Assembly: GCA_916048055.1 (NCBI GenBank)
Contig: CAJZHL010000028.1
Coordinates: 1,798,001 to 1,862,000 of the forward strand
Direction: 5' to 3'
Origin: Pedinophyceae sp. YPF-701
Taxonomy: Eukaryota; Chlorophyta; Pedinophyceae
DNA length: 64,000 bases
The position numbers were made by a program, and so were the translations under genes. The notes beneath the pieces were generated by a model. It was given only the letters and a program-made list of their open reading frames with translations. It made no database searches and was not told the origin of the DNA. Positions 11,124-21,270 of this stretch are shown one piece after another. Position 1 is the stretch's first letter. The number at the start of each line of letters is the position of its first letter.

Positions 11124-12509
11124 CTAGGAGCTCTCTGCGCCGCCGGCCTCGCTGGCCGCCGGTGGAGCGCGCGGCACCACGCCCTGCCCGCGCTCCAGGA
11201 TCAGCGTCACGTCCCCGTCGGCCACCACGCCCTTCTGCAGAGCCGCCGACACCGCCGGCCAGCGCTCCCCGTCAGCGCCGTAGAGCACCACCGTCCGCGT
11301 CGGCGGCTTCGCTCCGAACCCGAGCGTGCCCATGCCCGTGTACACTGCAACGCGGACCGCAGGTCACGCCTTGGCGTCCCGCTGCGTAGCAGCCTGCCAG
11401 TGCAGGATGCAACAGCGCAACGCACCTCGCGTCGCGGAGGTGTGTGTTGCCTCGCACCTGTGGTCGTGCACGTGAAGGCGCGCAGCACGTCGCCCGGCAT
11501 CGGGGCGCGGACCACGCCCGAGTTGAGGCGCGCCCTCTTCAGTGCGCGGTCGGCGTTGGTCCCGGGCACCACCTCGGCCACCACCACGCGGCTGCGCGAC
11601 CGGTCCTCCTCGAACACCACGCCCATGGGCCGCGGGAGCGTGACTTGCACCAGGGCCGAGTCCGCGCCGACGGTGCGCTCGAACACGAAGGTGGTTGCGC
11701 GCTTCTTGTCGACGGGGCCGACATCGATCCTGCGCGGCGGGGCGGGGGAGAAACGGGCTCGAGACAGCAGGAACGTGGCTGCGAAGGGCGGGCGGGAACG
11801 GAAGCGCAGGGAGAGAGATGGTGCGCGGCAAGACGTAATTATGTATACTGCTGTCTGAACTAGGGTCTGTAGGGTGAGTGCCTGATGCGCTCCCCCGGCG
11901 CGCCCGCCTCGATAGGCCAGGGGGTGTAGGACCGCGCTCGGAACGCGAGCTCGCCCTTGGTGTCGCGCTCTGGCAAGACACCAGCTTCTCCAGACTGGAA
12001 GCGCACTCCTGTTCTTTCGTCGCTGAACACCTCGCCTTTCTTCTTGCCGCTGCTCTCGCCGTCGATGCCAGGGAAGCGGATGAACCCCAACAGCGCCGCG
12101 CTCCCTGCGCCAAGGGAACGGGCGCGAGGCGTGTGCGAGATGCTCTGGGCTGCGTCTGTGCGCGTGGGAGCTGCCTCCCAGAACGTGAGCGCTTACCCAA
12201 AACTCCAACCGCCGTAAGGAGGATCGTGCTGATGAGGAAGCCGCGGTCCGCCCGCTCCTGGCACACGACGTCGTCGAAGCAGTAGGACTGGACGTGAAGC
12301 GCGGCCAGTGCCGGCTGCACGTCGGGAAGCGCCGTGTTGCCGGGAGCGATGCGCTCAACGTGTTCTAGCACGTGCTGTGCGGCGCTTGCGGCGGCGTGCA
12401 GGTCCAGCGAGGGAACGGGGAGCGCCCGGGCTGGCGGAGCGCGAACACCAGACGCCCGTCCGCGCGCTACAGGCCCCCCAAGCCGGCGTACGAGTCCCCG
12501 GGACGACAT
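11124..12509 (-). CDS. Predicted plastid PDZ-like membrane protein
   Basis: Four exons (12509-12197, 12104-11882, 11729-11458, 11344-11124) give about 342 aa with phase kept throughout. The N-terminus is Arg/Ala/Pro-rich and may be a transit peptide. A hydrophobic stretch across the first junction (GFLISTILLTAVGVLG then SAALLGFIRF) looks like one membrane helix. The middle contains Gly/Glu/Lys-rich segments. The C-terminal half (FVFERTVGADSALVQVTLPRPMGV to DGDVTLILERG) has the beta-strand pattern of a PDZ-like fold, with a PMGVVFEED carboxylate-loop-like segment. The second intron appears to use a GC donor (ATCAG|GCAC). Otherwise the frame stops at once and the downstream part has no start codon. 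I do not know the function. The first exon start is the least certain part. Confidence 0.6.
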
Positions 12510-12885
12510 ATCTCTCTAATGGAACGCACGAAATGCACGACAATCGACGAGACGAGGCCGTAAGTGCGCCGTAGACCGAGTAACCTAACTGGTGGCGTGC
12601 GATCCTTGTGCCCGACTTGCGGCGATCGAAGCAGCAGGATTGGACGTGCGCGTACCGTGCACGTGTGTGCCGCCGCGTTGCGGTTGGCGGAGGCAAACAA
12701 TCGGTGGCGTTGAGAGGCAGCCTGACTCATGCTTTGCTCCCAGTCTGACTTTTTACCCACTGAGGACGTTTTCCTGGCAGGCCAAGACCCCGCTTCCGAC
12801 GCGGGCGACGCCACAGCAAGCAGCACCGGCTCTCGCCTTTTCCTGCCGCGCGAAGCGCTCACGTGAGGCAACCAGCGCCCTGTGC
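12510..12885. other. Intergenic region between two minus-strand genes
   Basis: These 376 bases lie between the PDZ-like gene start and the P450 stop. No coding signal was recognised. The region should contain the P450 3' UTR and the PDZ-like gene promoter. Confidence 0.3.
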
Positions 12886-15588
12886 TCACACCGCCGCGGG
12901 TTCCTGCACGCCGTGCCCGACCAGGCCCTCCTGGTTGCTCCGCGCGGAGAACACCGTCGGGAGGCCGTGCGCGGGGATCCCGATCGGCCCGCCCTTCCAC
13001 TTGACCGACGCGTCCTTGCACTCAAAGTCATACCCCCGCATCATCACCGCAAACAGCACCTTCATCTCCGCCATCGCCAAGTTCATCCCGAGGCACCGCC
13101 GCGGACCCAGCCCGAACTGACTGCGCGAGACCAGCACCGAGCGGGGCGCAGGTTCGTAAGACGCCGGCAGTGCACACGCACAAGGTGTGTCGCGGCACGC
13201 GGCGTGGCTGGCGGCGGCGGGGGGGGGCGGGCGCACATGATGTAGTTGGGCCGGCGGGAGCGGTCCAGCCAGCGCTCGGGGTCCCAGCCCTCGACGTATT
13301 CCATGTGTTTGGTTCCCGTGTCGTCCCCGGGCATGAACTGCTTCTTGTCGAAGTAGTTCGACGCCGTCATCGTCACCAGCAGCTTCTGCACACAAACCTC
13401 CACCGCGCGACGAAGTTCCGTGCCACGCCGACCCGCGAGCGGCTGTCGACTGCGCAACCAAGGCATGGTGACGTGATGCGTGGGCGCGAGCGGCAGGGGT
13501 GTTCGCGCCGGCGCACCTCGCCCTTGTTGATCGACCACCCGCCCATGTCGATGTCCTCCCCCGCGACGCGGAACGCCCCCGCCACGGGGCTCTTCACCCG
13601 CAGCGTTTCGCGCACCACGGCGTCCAGCTCCGCCATGTCGCTCAGGCACGCCGACGTGATCTGCGCCCCGCGCTTCTCCACGACGCGCCGCTGCTCGGCC
13701 ACCAGCCGCGGCACCCACTCCGGGTGCAGCGCCAGCTGCTGCGTGATCATCGTGATCGCCGACGTCGACGTGTCGTGCCCCGCAAACAGCAGCACGATCA
13801 TGATGTCGATCAGCGCCTGCCGCGGGATGCCGTTGCCCGTGCGCTGCGACTCCGCGACCAGGTTGTGGATGACCGTCGGCTTCTCGACCGCGCCCGACGC
13901 GAGGTCCGCCGCGACCTTGTCGATGTGCGGACCAATGCGCTTGATGACCTGCTTGCGCGCCTCCATCGCCTTGACGTACGGCGAGCCCGGAATGCCCGGA
14001 GTGACGGGCAGGAAGAGGCCCCCGACCAGCTGCGGCGACAGAAGCGGGGGGGCGAGGGTGAGAGCACCCAGGCGGAGCGCCGGTCGTGAACCGCATCATA
14101 TGCCGTCTCATGACTGTGCGTGCGCGCTGCGATCGTGCCGCTGGTGTGGCGCTCGCAGGGTGCCGCGTGACAGCAGCCCGTTGGCTTCTACCAATCACGT
14201 GTGCATGGGATCCTGAGTCTACTAGTTGCTCTTGAAGCAACTAGTTGACTCAGGATCTGGTGGGGGACTCACCGTCTTGTACTCGGCGTTGAACTCGGCG
14301 AGCTCGTCGTCGGTGAGGTCCATTCCCAGGACGACCTTGACGATGATCTCGAACGCGAACAGCTTGGCGCCGTCGTACACCTCCAGCGGCTCCCCCCCGC
14401 GCGACGACCACGACGCCAGCGTGCGCTCCGCCAGCGCCTGGATGGCCGGCAGGTACCCCGCGACCGCCGCGGGCTCGAACGCCGGCGCCAGGATCGCGCG
14501 CCGCCTGCGACTCGCATCAACGCCCGGCATCGCGGACGTCACCAACAGGCGGGCGCGCACACGAACGCACACTCCAGGACGATGTCAGGGCGTTGTGGCG
14601 CGTGGCGGCAGGCGCCGGGCGTGGGATCGGGACGCACTCTGTGTGGTTCTCTTCGTCCGCGTTCAGGCTGTCGTGCCCGAGGATGTCGTTGACGCTGTCG
14701 GGCCACGCGGCGGCCCCCGCCATGATTTTGCCCGACTCCGACCACTCCGTGCTGAGCACCTTCTTCATCTCGTCGGGGTCGGAGATCTGCATGTAGTGCC
14801 CGAAGCCCATGATGTACCCGCGGAAGTGCCGTCCGTATTTGTCGATCAGACCCTTGGCCATAAGCACTGGGTCCGCCATGAAGCTCGCCATGTGGCCCAG
14901 GAACGGCGCCCCGAGGTCCTCGGGGGCCTCGTCGAAGCCGAACGGGCACCGGGAGACGGGCTTCGCGCCCGGCCACAGCGTGCTGCGCAGCGCGGGCTTC
15001 GCGAGCTTGCCAAGCAGGAGCGCGCCGCCCACCGCGGCTGCCACCGCGACGAACGTGGCCACGGACGACGACGGCTCCGCGGCCGCTGCGAGCACCGCAC
15101 GGAAGGGAGTGCAGGTCAGGCTTCGCGCGCGAAAGAACGCGGCGTGCCGCGAACGTACGCGGCCAGTAGGGTTCGGCGGGATGACCGCGCTCGCGAGACG
15201 CGTACGGGACGCGCATCTCGGGGTGACCGTGCCGCTCGTCGCGGCTGATGTGGGGATCCCCGCCGAAGGTTCGGAAACGGGACGGGTTGCGTGGAGTCGC
15301 AGGGGGGAGCTCGTCGCTGTGGGCCACAGGCAGGCGAGGCTTTGGCCGCGACAGTGCTTGTGCGGCGCTCTCACCTGCGCCCGCTGCGATGGATGCGATG
15401 TTCTGCGCAGCGTGGTGAGCCGGCACGGCCGCGGCCGCTCCGTGGTCACGCCTGCGGCCGGTGGGGCGCGCGCCTCGTGGCACCGCAACTAGGGGGGCGC
15501 GCCTAGCTGCGCCATCGAACGCGGCACGAGCATGTTGCGCACATACGCGCGTGCGGCTGCCACTCACGGCGCTGCCCGCGGGCTTCAT
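12886..15588 (-). CDS. Cytochrome P450 monooxygenase
   Basis: Six exons (15588-15375, 15085-14638, 14504-14273, 14029-13517, 13385-13237, 13120-12886) join in phase to about 596 aa. The sequence has the P450 hallmarks: I-helix oxygen-binding motif AGHDTS at about 381-386, K-helix ExxR (ETLR, 439-442), PERW-type region (WDPERWLDR), and the heme-binding loop QFGLGPRRCLG with Cys528 as thiolate ligand. The first 70 residues are transit-peptide-like, and a hydrophobic Ala/Val-rich helix follows at the start of exon 2. A plastid membrane location is therefore likely. The general pattern resembles CYP26/CYP120/CYP85-clan enzymes that act on isoprenoids, and a carotenoid oxygenase gene lies next to it. 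Substrate remains unknown. The intron at 14030-14272 carries a strong hairpin. Confidence 0.9.
14209..14257. repeat. Intronic hairpin in the P450 gene
   Basis: Two 22-base arms (14209-14230 and 14236-14257) are reverse complements with one mismatch and enclose a 5-base loop. The outer ends read GATCCTGAGT and ACTCAGGATC. The hairpin lies entirely inside the third P450 intron, 16 bases from the donor site. It could be a small foldback element or an RNA structure affecting splicing. Confidence 0.85.
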
Positions 15589-16395
15589 GGCGCAAACAGC
15601 GACGTGCGCGCAGTGGCTGAGCGCCTGCCCGTCACACTCAGAGAAGCGCTGCGTTTGACGTCCTGCGATGGTGAACCGCGCGGGCCACTGGCCAGAACAG
15701 TCGAGTGGATCTAGAGAAGTCGGAACTACCCGCGGCGCTGCGCACCGAGAGGCCATGAAGACGCAAACTGCTTGTGCGAGACTCCCCCTGGCAGCAGATG
15801 CCGCGCGGCGCGGGTCTGACGAGTTGTTGGCGCGGGTCAGACCGCGGCACCGTCCCGGCTGCTCACCGCGAGACCGAACATGTCAGCGCGGCGGCGTCGG
15901 CGGAGCAGGCCCTCCCCTGACCCGTCAGGTCTCGGCTGTGTTGCGCGCTGCGTCGCAGGCGACGCTGGCCCCACCTGCGGCGGCAGGTTGTTAACGAGAC
16001 GACCCGGCATCCCGCCGCTGCATCTGGATCGCTCACGATCCCCGAAATGTCGCGCCAACGCCCTGCTCAGATGTACCAGCGTGGCGGTGACTCCAGCCCT
16101 CCGCTCAGGTGCCGCCGTGGCACGAGCAAACGCCGTCGATGTACGATCAGTTCGTTCGGGATCACAGGGCGGTAGCGCGCCTGCTGTTGATTGTGGCGCA
16201 TTCGGCGGCAGCTGAAAAAGCGGGCGTGTGTTGTGTTGCCGTCGCGTCGCGCCATGGTGTGGCGTGCACGCGCGGATGCATGGAAATCACGCCGGGAGAC
16301 CCCTGTGATCTCCCGACGTTGTCACGGCTCCGTCGCCGGTCTCGCAAAATCGGTTCGTCATGCTCTGTGCTGTCAGCATGCGCCCAATGGGCGCA
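15589..16395. other. Intergenic region upstream of the P450 gene
   Basis: These 807 bases lie between the P450 start and the carotenoid oxygenase stop, both minus strand. They have lower GC than the flanking exons. ORFs here have no recognisable motif or supporting splice structure. I see nothing beyond the probable P450 promoter. Confidence 0.3.
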
Positions 16396-17990
16396 TCACT
16401 GGGGACCGTCCTGCAGCGCCGGGGCGCAGAACCCGGGGACCCAAGTGCCGTGCAGCCCGTACGGCACGTGGTGCGGCAGCCGCACGCTCGCCACGGGCCC
16501 CGCTTCCAGGTCGTCCGCGTCCAGGACCACCACTTGCGTGCGCTGCTCTGCACCGTCAAACACCGTGGCCACGAGCCACCCGTCGGCCTCGCCCTCGCCC
16601 CGCGGAACGAACAGCGGCTCCTCCACGAAGCACAGCTCGCCGGCGTGCCACACGCTCGACCGCACCGCGTCGCGGAGCCGCTCCCCGGCAGCATCAGGCC
16701 TGACAGCAGGGTCGACGTCCAGGCGAGTGATGGTCTGCGGGGGCGTCCACGCGGCGCTGTCGTCGATGCCGCCCCCAGCATAGTACAGGTACCGGTGCGG
16801 CCGGCCCGCCACGGCGGGGGAGACTGTTGGGAACTCCCCCGTGCGCCGCGTCAGCTTTTCTGACGTGGCGGCGCCCGTGGCCAGGTCCAGCGTGATGCGC
16901 GTGGGCTCGGCGCGCGTCGGCCCGACGAAGTCCTCCGCGCGCCAGCTCCTCAGGTCCTTCCCGAGGTCATACTCGTCCCAGCCAACCACGTCAGCAACAA
17001 CCACACCCCCCCCCGACTCCCCCGCGAGCTGGAACGCGTTCCCGAGGTGGAACACGAAGAACGGCGGCAGCTTGAACGTCCTCCGCCGCACGCCGTCGTG
17101 CCGCGGCACCAGGTGCACCCTGGTCGGCCGCCGGCGGTCCATCCGCAGCAGAGACGCGAGCGACGCGCCGCCCGCGAGGTAGTCCGAGAGCAGCGACGCG
17201 AAGTCCATCTTGATCGGGTTCTCCACGAGCACGTAGTAGTCCTCCGTGACCGCGAAGTCGTGGAAGAACCCCAGCAGCGCGCCTGGCAGCCGCACGCTGC
17301 GCTGCCGAGCAGCGCCGGACCCGCCGGCGGGGAGCTCGAAGAACGAGACCTTGCAGTCGCGCCCGGCGTCCTGCGGGCTCATCAGCACCAGCGTGGACCC
17401 GCTGCCGCCCCCGGCGTCGGGCGCTCGGAGCACGCGGTAGTGCCCCGCGACGGGGAGGCGGCCGGTGGCGCCTGCGACGGGCGCCTCGCCGAGCGTGCGC
17501 ATTGTCGCCATGTCGATCTCGTACGGGACGCCGCGCTCGAAGAGCGTGTAGAGGCGGCCGTCCCAGGCGAGCACGCCCGTGTTGGACACATTCTTGACGC
17601 CAAAGTCCAACGGGTTTCGAGGAAACGAGTCTGCGAAGCTGCGCTTGCTGAAGGCCGTGTTGAACAGGAAGCGGCCCGACGCCTCCTCCTCCTTCCACGC
17701 CTCCGTCTCGATCTGCGCGACACATACGTTGCGCACGCGTGGGCGCAGCGATCGCTTGGCGCCGGGGCGGGAGGTGCGCGTGCGGCCTCGTGCGTGGGCC
17801 GCGAGTGCGGGGCGGACGGGCGGAGCACCTGTCTGGTCTCCACGTGCACCTGGCCGCGGCGAAAGGTGATGCGAACGAGCATGCCGTCGCCGTCGAACGG
17901 GTGCGGCACGTCCTTTCCGTTGCGTGGGACCAGGTTCGGCACGTTCCGGAACAGCGTGCCCTCCAGCCCCTCTGGAATCCGGCCCTCGAC
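16396..17990 (-). CDS. Carotenoid cleavage oxygenase (CCD/RPE65 family), 5' end unresolved
   Basis: Two secure exons (17990-17829 and 17712-16396, phase 0) encode 492 aa of a carotenoid oxygenase, an Fe(II) enzyme that cleaves carotenoids or apocarotenoids. The N-terminal block GLEGTLFRNVPNLVP and the motif HPFDGDGMLVRITF are typical. Candidate iron-ligand histidines appear in GHYRVL, FFHDFAVTEDYYV, FVFHLGNAF and the C-terminal PYGLHGTWVPG. Clear NTGVLAWDGRLYTLFERG and VENPIKMDF blocks support the call. Exon 17990 begins after a good acceptor, so at least one upstream exon with the start codon is missing. I searched 17991-18640 and found no in-phase ATG exon I could defend. Proximity to a P450 gene suggests, but does not prove, a shared isoprenoid role. 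Confidence 0.9.
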
Positions 17991-18632
17991 CTGCGGAGAG
18001 CGGCGCTGCTGGGCAGGGTGAAGGCAAGGGGCGCGCTGCTCGGAAGAGGCGCGTGGCAGGCTGGCGGGGTCGCCGAGCGGCTGTCCCTGGCTGCACTGGC
18101 TGCTCAGCGGCGCAGGCGCAAGGTCTCAGCGCCTGCTGTGGCTGGCGCGCGGTGAGTGACCGTGCTGGTCAACGTGCGGCGGTGCGCGCGGACAGGCAAG
18201 ACAGCGGCTTGTTCTTGCTCGGAATCATGCGCCAGCTGTACCCGGATCACGGAAACACGGCCAACGCGGCGCCACGCGCAGCGAGGCCGCGGTGCCCCGG
18301 GGGCAGGCTGAGCTAAGGACGATCGCGGGACGATTGCGCAGGCGGGGGAGAGCTTCGTGGAATATACAGCAAGCGCCCGGACTCCTCAGCGTCGAAAGAT
18401 CAGGGATCTTGCTCCCGCGTCGTAGGAATGGCGCAAACCGACGGACGCGGCGCTCTTGTAGCGTGTAACTGCCAGCACACGCGAATCTCCGCGCAGGCCT
18501 CCAGCCAGCGCCGCTGGTTCGAATCACGCCCAACCACGTCGCGAACACGATCGAATCTGCCTCCGTGAGGCCATCCTAGGCTCCAAGGCGCGCTGTCGGA
18601 GCCGAATTCGCGCAAGCTTGTAGCAGCAGGGT
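17991..18632. other. Region expected to hold the carotenoid oxygenase 5' exon
   Basis: No exon could be assigned here. ATGs on the minus strand near 18227 and 18574 open only short frames whose possible donors do not match the required phase 0. The stretch probably contains a short first exon plus the promoter. Confidence 0.25.
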
Positions 18633-19607
18633 CTAGGGGAGAGCCGGGCCGCGCACCTCCTCGGGCGCCACCCAGTACCTCTTGCCCTCCGCCAGCGGCC
18701 TGTACCCGCTCAGCGCTACACGCACGTCCTCGTCCCCCGGCGGAGCGCGCGTCTGGGTCGTCACAGCGCCATGCTTCGCCCACCTGCACCGCGCTCCTGG
18801 CCTGTTGTCGCTCCCCGCCTGCTCCGAGCGTCGGGAGCGGTGCGGGGTGCTCGCCGGGGCGCGCGGGAGGGCCTGTTTGCGCGGTCGACTCGCGGCGCAC
18901 CGCGGAGAGCGGCGCCTCTGCGAGGTGTGCTGTTCCGCCGGGGCGGTCCTCCCGTGAGGGAGGAGCCCGGGACAGAGTGGCGCCATCTCGCGCTGACGAG
19001 CGTGCTCGCGGGTCGCGCAGTCGCGCGGGCCGAAGTGCGCGGCCGCGGCGGCTCTACCGTTGGGATGTTTTGGGGGGGGTCCGACCGGCTGGAGAAGTAG
19101 GTGATGTCGGACAAGGGGTTCGGCCTGCGCTGCTCGAGTGCATGGCGCCCTTGGCGACAAAGGTTTTGGCGAGACTCTCGCATCTCGCAAACCCAAGTGA
19201 TCTCGCAGGGCCAAAATCGGTCTCGCGCGAGATGTGTTTTACTTTTGGTGATCTCGCCGGCATTTATCGGCAGCTCACGGAGACAATTACATGTCCCTGG
19301 CCCTAATCTACGGCAGCCTTTTGTCCCTGAAGGCCAGAAAGGCCGACTTGATTGGTTCGCGCGTGGTCGCGCACCTCTTGAACTTCAGTGTGGTCAGGGC
19401 ACGCACACGCCCTGAATCGCACAGGAGGATGTCAACAGCAATCGCACAGGCTAGCGGGCACGCAGCATGGCCTCCGGCATCAACACACTCCCCCGGCGGC
19501 GCCACGTACTCGGCGAGAATGTCCCCAGTGACAGCAGCATGCACCTCCAGGCGGCCGCGCTCGGCACTCCAGGCCAGCGTCGCGGGGTTTAGCTGCGTCT
19601 GCTGCAT
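18633..19607 (-). CDS. Doubtful small two-exon gene, unknown product
   Basis: A possible gene of about 106 aa joins an exon starting at ATG 19607 (MQQTQLNPATLAWSAERGRL) to a last exon ending GKRYWVAPEEVRGPALP at 18633. The junction I favour keeps phase 0, but the donor (GGGCGT|GTGCGT) is only moderate. The upstream exon lies inside a pair of inverted repeats, so it may belong to a small mobile element instead. No family was recognised. The final exon alone (about 18755-18633) has protein-like composition and a good acceptor. Confidence 0.3.
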
Positions 19608-19796
19608 GTTTCGTTGGTGGAGAGGCTTCGTGGCTGCTCAAACCGTCGCAATTCACGCTGCGAGATCGGTTTCGCGGCAAATCTCGCATGCGAGACCACT
19701 CAGGAGAAGTGGTCTCGGGGGCGTTTTGATCTCGCTGCTCTCGCGGGCCAAAACCGGTCTCGCACGCGAGATGCGAGACTCTCGCGTAAACCTTTG
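19158..19796. repeat. Inverted repeats flanking a small ORF
   Basis: A 31-base sequence at about 19158-19188 (beginning CAAAGGTTT and ending TCTCGCATCTCGC) recurs as its reverse complement at about 19766-19796 with few differences. The inner flanks also share related segments: GGGCCAAAATCGGTCTCGC near 19208 and GGGCCAAAACCGGTCTCGC near 19745, which are in direct orientation. Many short TCTCGC/GCGAGA palindromes lie in both copies. The arrangement resembles a small foldback or MITE-like element. I saw no transposase. Confidence 0.6.
19694..19718. repeat. Short perfect inverted repeat
   Basis: GAGACCACT and AGTGGTCTC form 9-base arms around a 7-base loop, inside the right-hand copy of the TCTCGC-rich repeat. 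Confidence 0.6.
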
Positions 19797-20081
19797 CTTG
19801 GCGAGCACGGCAACGCGCGGACCAAGCGCCTGGGTGCGTCGGCGGTGGCACACAAGCACGCCCACGCCTTTGGGCCCGTACCGGCTAGGACAGCGGTTTC
19901 GCGAGCATCCGTCCAGGCGCGTGCGGTGACACTAGGACAGCGGTGCGGGTCGGCGAGCCAGTGGGGACGAGCGTAGAGGCGCGCGAGCGGCGCTGCACAG
20001 AGCCTTCTGGGGCTCCTTGGCTCGGCGCAAGGAGCTGTGGGTGCGCATGTCGAGGTCGGCGTCGACCAAGACGGCAAGCTG

Positions 20082-21063
20082 ATGCGCAGGATGGCATCGC
20101 GGCTGGGTGCAGCGGGGCCATCCACGGCGAACGGACCACACACGTACGTGCCTGTAGGAATGTGTGACCGGTGCGTGCGGAGCTGGGCGAGATCGCGACG
20201 CACCGGCTCGCCGCGGCACGCTTTCAGCACGTCAAAGCCGTTCGCTGAGCCATCTTCGCGGTTCGTCGCGTTCGCCGCCGCAGGGAGCGCGCGAGCAATG
20301 ACACTTCGCGGGACCACCACGGCCACCTGCGGCACGAGTACGAGGCTCTCGGGCCGCAGAAGTTCTACGAGACGCACGGCAGCACGTACAGGAATCCGCA
20401 CGAGGAGGCGATCCGCGCCGCGCTGCAGCAGGCCGTCGCCACCTGGGCGCCGCGCATGGACACTGTGCTCGACCTCGCGTGCGGCAGCGGGGAAGCCACG
20501 CTCGCGCTAGAGCAGCTCGGCGCCGCGCATGTCGGTGCGCTCCTGCCCTGTGCTGGACTCGCCGCCCCGCCGGCCAAGCGAAGTCGAAAGTGCCACACGC
20601 GACGCTATCGGCTCGTCCGTTGCGTGTGTGCGCAGATGGCATGGATCCGTACACGTGCGAGGCGTACCGGGCGCGCACGGGGCGGCCCTGCGAGGCGCTG
20701 TCGTTCGAGGATGTCGGGAGGGGGGAGTTGGACGCGAGAGACCCCTGGGACCTGTGCGTGTGCTCGTTCGCGCTGCACCTGCTGGACGAAAGCTGGCTGC
20801 CCGCGACTTGCTCGCAGCTGGCCCTCAAGGCGCGCAGGTGCGCACCTTGTGCTGCGCCGCGAATCCGCAACGCCTGACTCGAGACAAGTCAACGCGGACT
20901 CTCACAAGCCTTTTGTGTGACGGCATGCAGGTTGCTCATACTGTCGCCGCACAAGCGGCCGCACATTCGGAAGGAGTGGGGGTGGGAGGAGCTGGGCGCC
21001 CTGGCGACCAGCTGCGGTCACCACCGCGTCAAAGCGCGGTTGTTTGCGTCCCTGTACATATAA
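20082..21063 (+). CDS. SAM-dependent methyltransferase
   Basis: Three exons are well supported: 20284-20534, 20636-20837 and 20931-21063, stop at 21061. A fourth, 20082-20143, is a possible first exon because its GTACGTG donor and phase fit. The product is about 215 aa. The class I methyltransferase fold is shown by motif I (VLDLACGSGEATLAL). The acidic strand-2 region follows across the next junction (AAHVDGMDPYTCEAY), then WDLCVCSFALHLLD (motif IV-like), then LLILSPHKRPHI. The last exon contains WGWEELG and ends LFASLYI. It resembles small conserved eukaryotic methyltransferases of unassigned substrate. I cannot name the substrate. The N-terminus is uncertain because the exon 20284 frame is closed upstream. 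Confidence 0.75.
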
Positions 21064-21270
21064 AGTAGTAATTGACAGTTCTTCGCTGACCTACAAGCAC
21101 CCTCACCGCGAGGACGCTTGAGCGACCGAAAATTGACCACGCGCGCACGAAACATATAGCCTGGCCGACCGCGCTTGGTCCGTGAGCCCCAGCAGACCAA
21201 CGCGCAGGCTCTTCGTGACGGCCCATCTTGTAACATGAATCCCAGCGGCGCGAGGACCCTCCCTGCCGCA

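Noticed and set aside
15880-16395. ORFs upstream of the P450 gene
   Set aside because: They have no protein motif or typical codon pattern and overlap on both strands.
18470-18540. Possible tRNA because of a GGTTCGAATC box near 18517
   Set aside because: The flanking bases do not form a T-stem, and no matching acceptor stem, D-arm or anticodon arm exists upstream.
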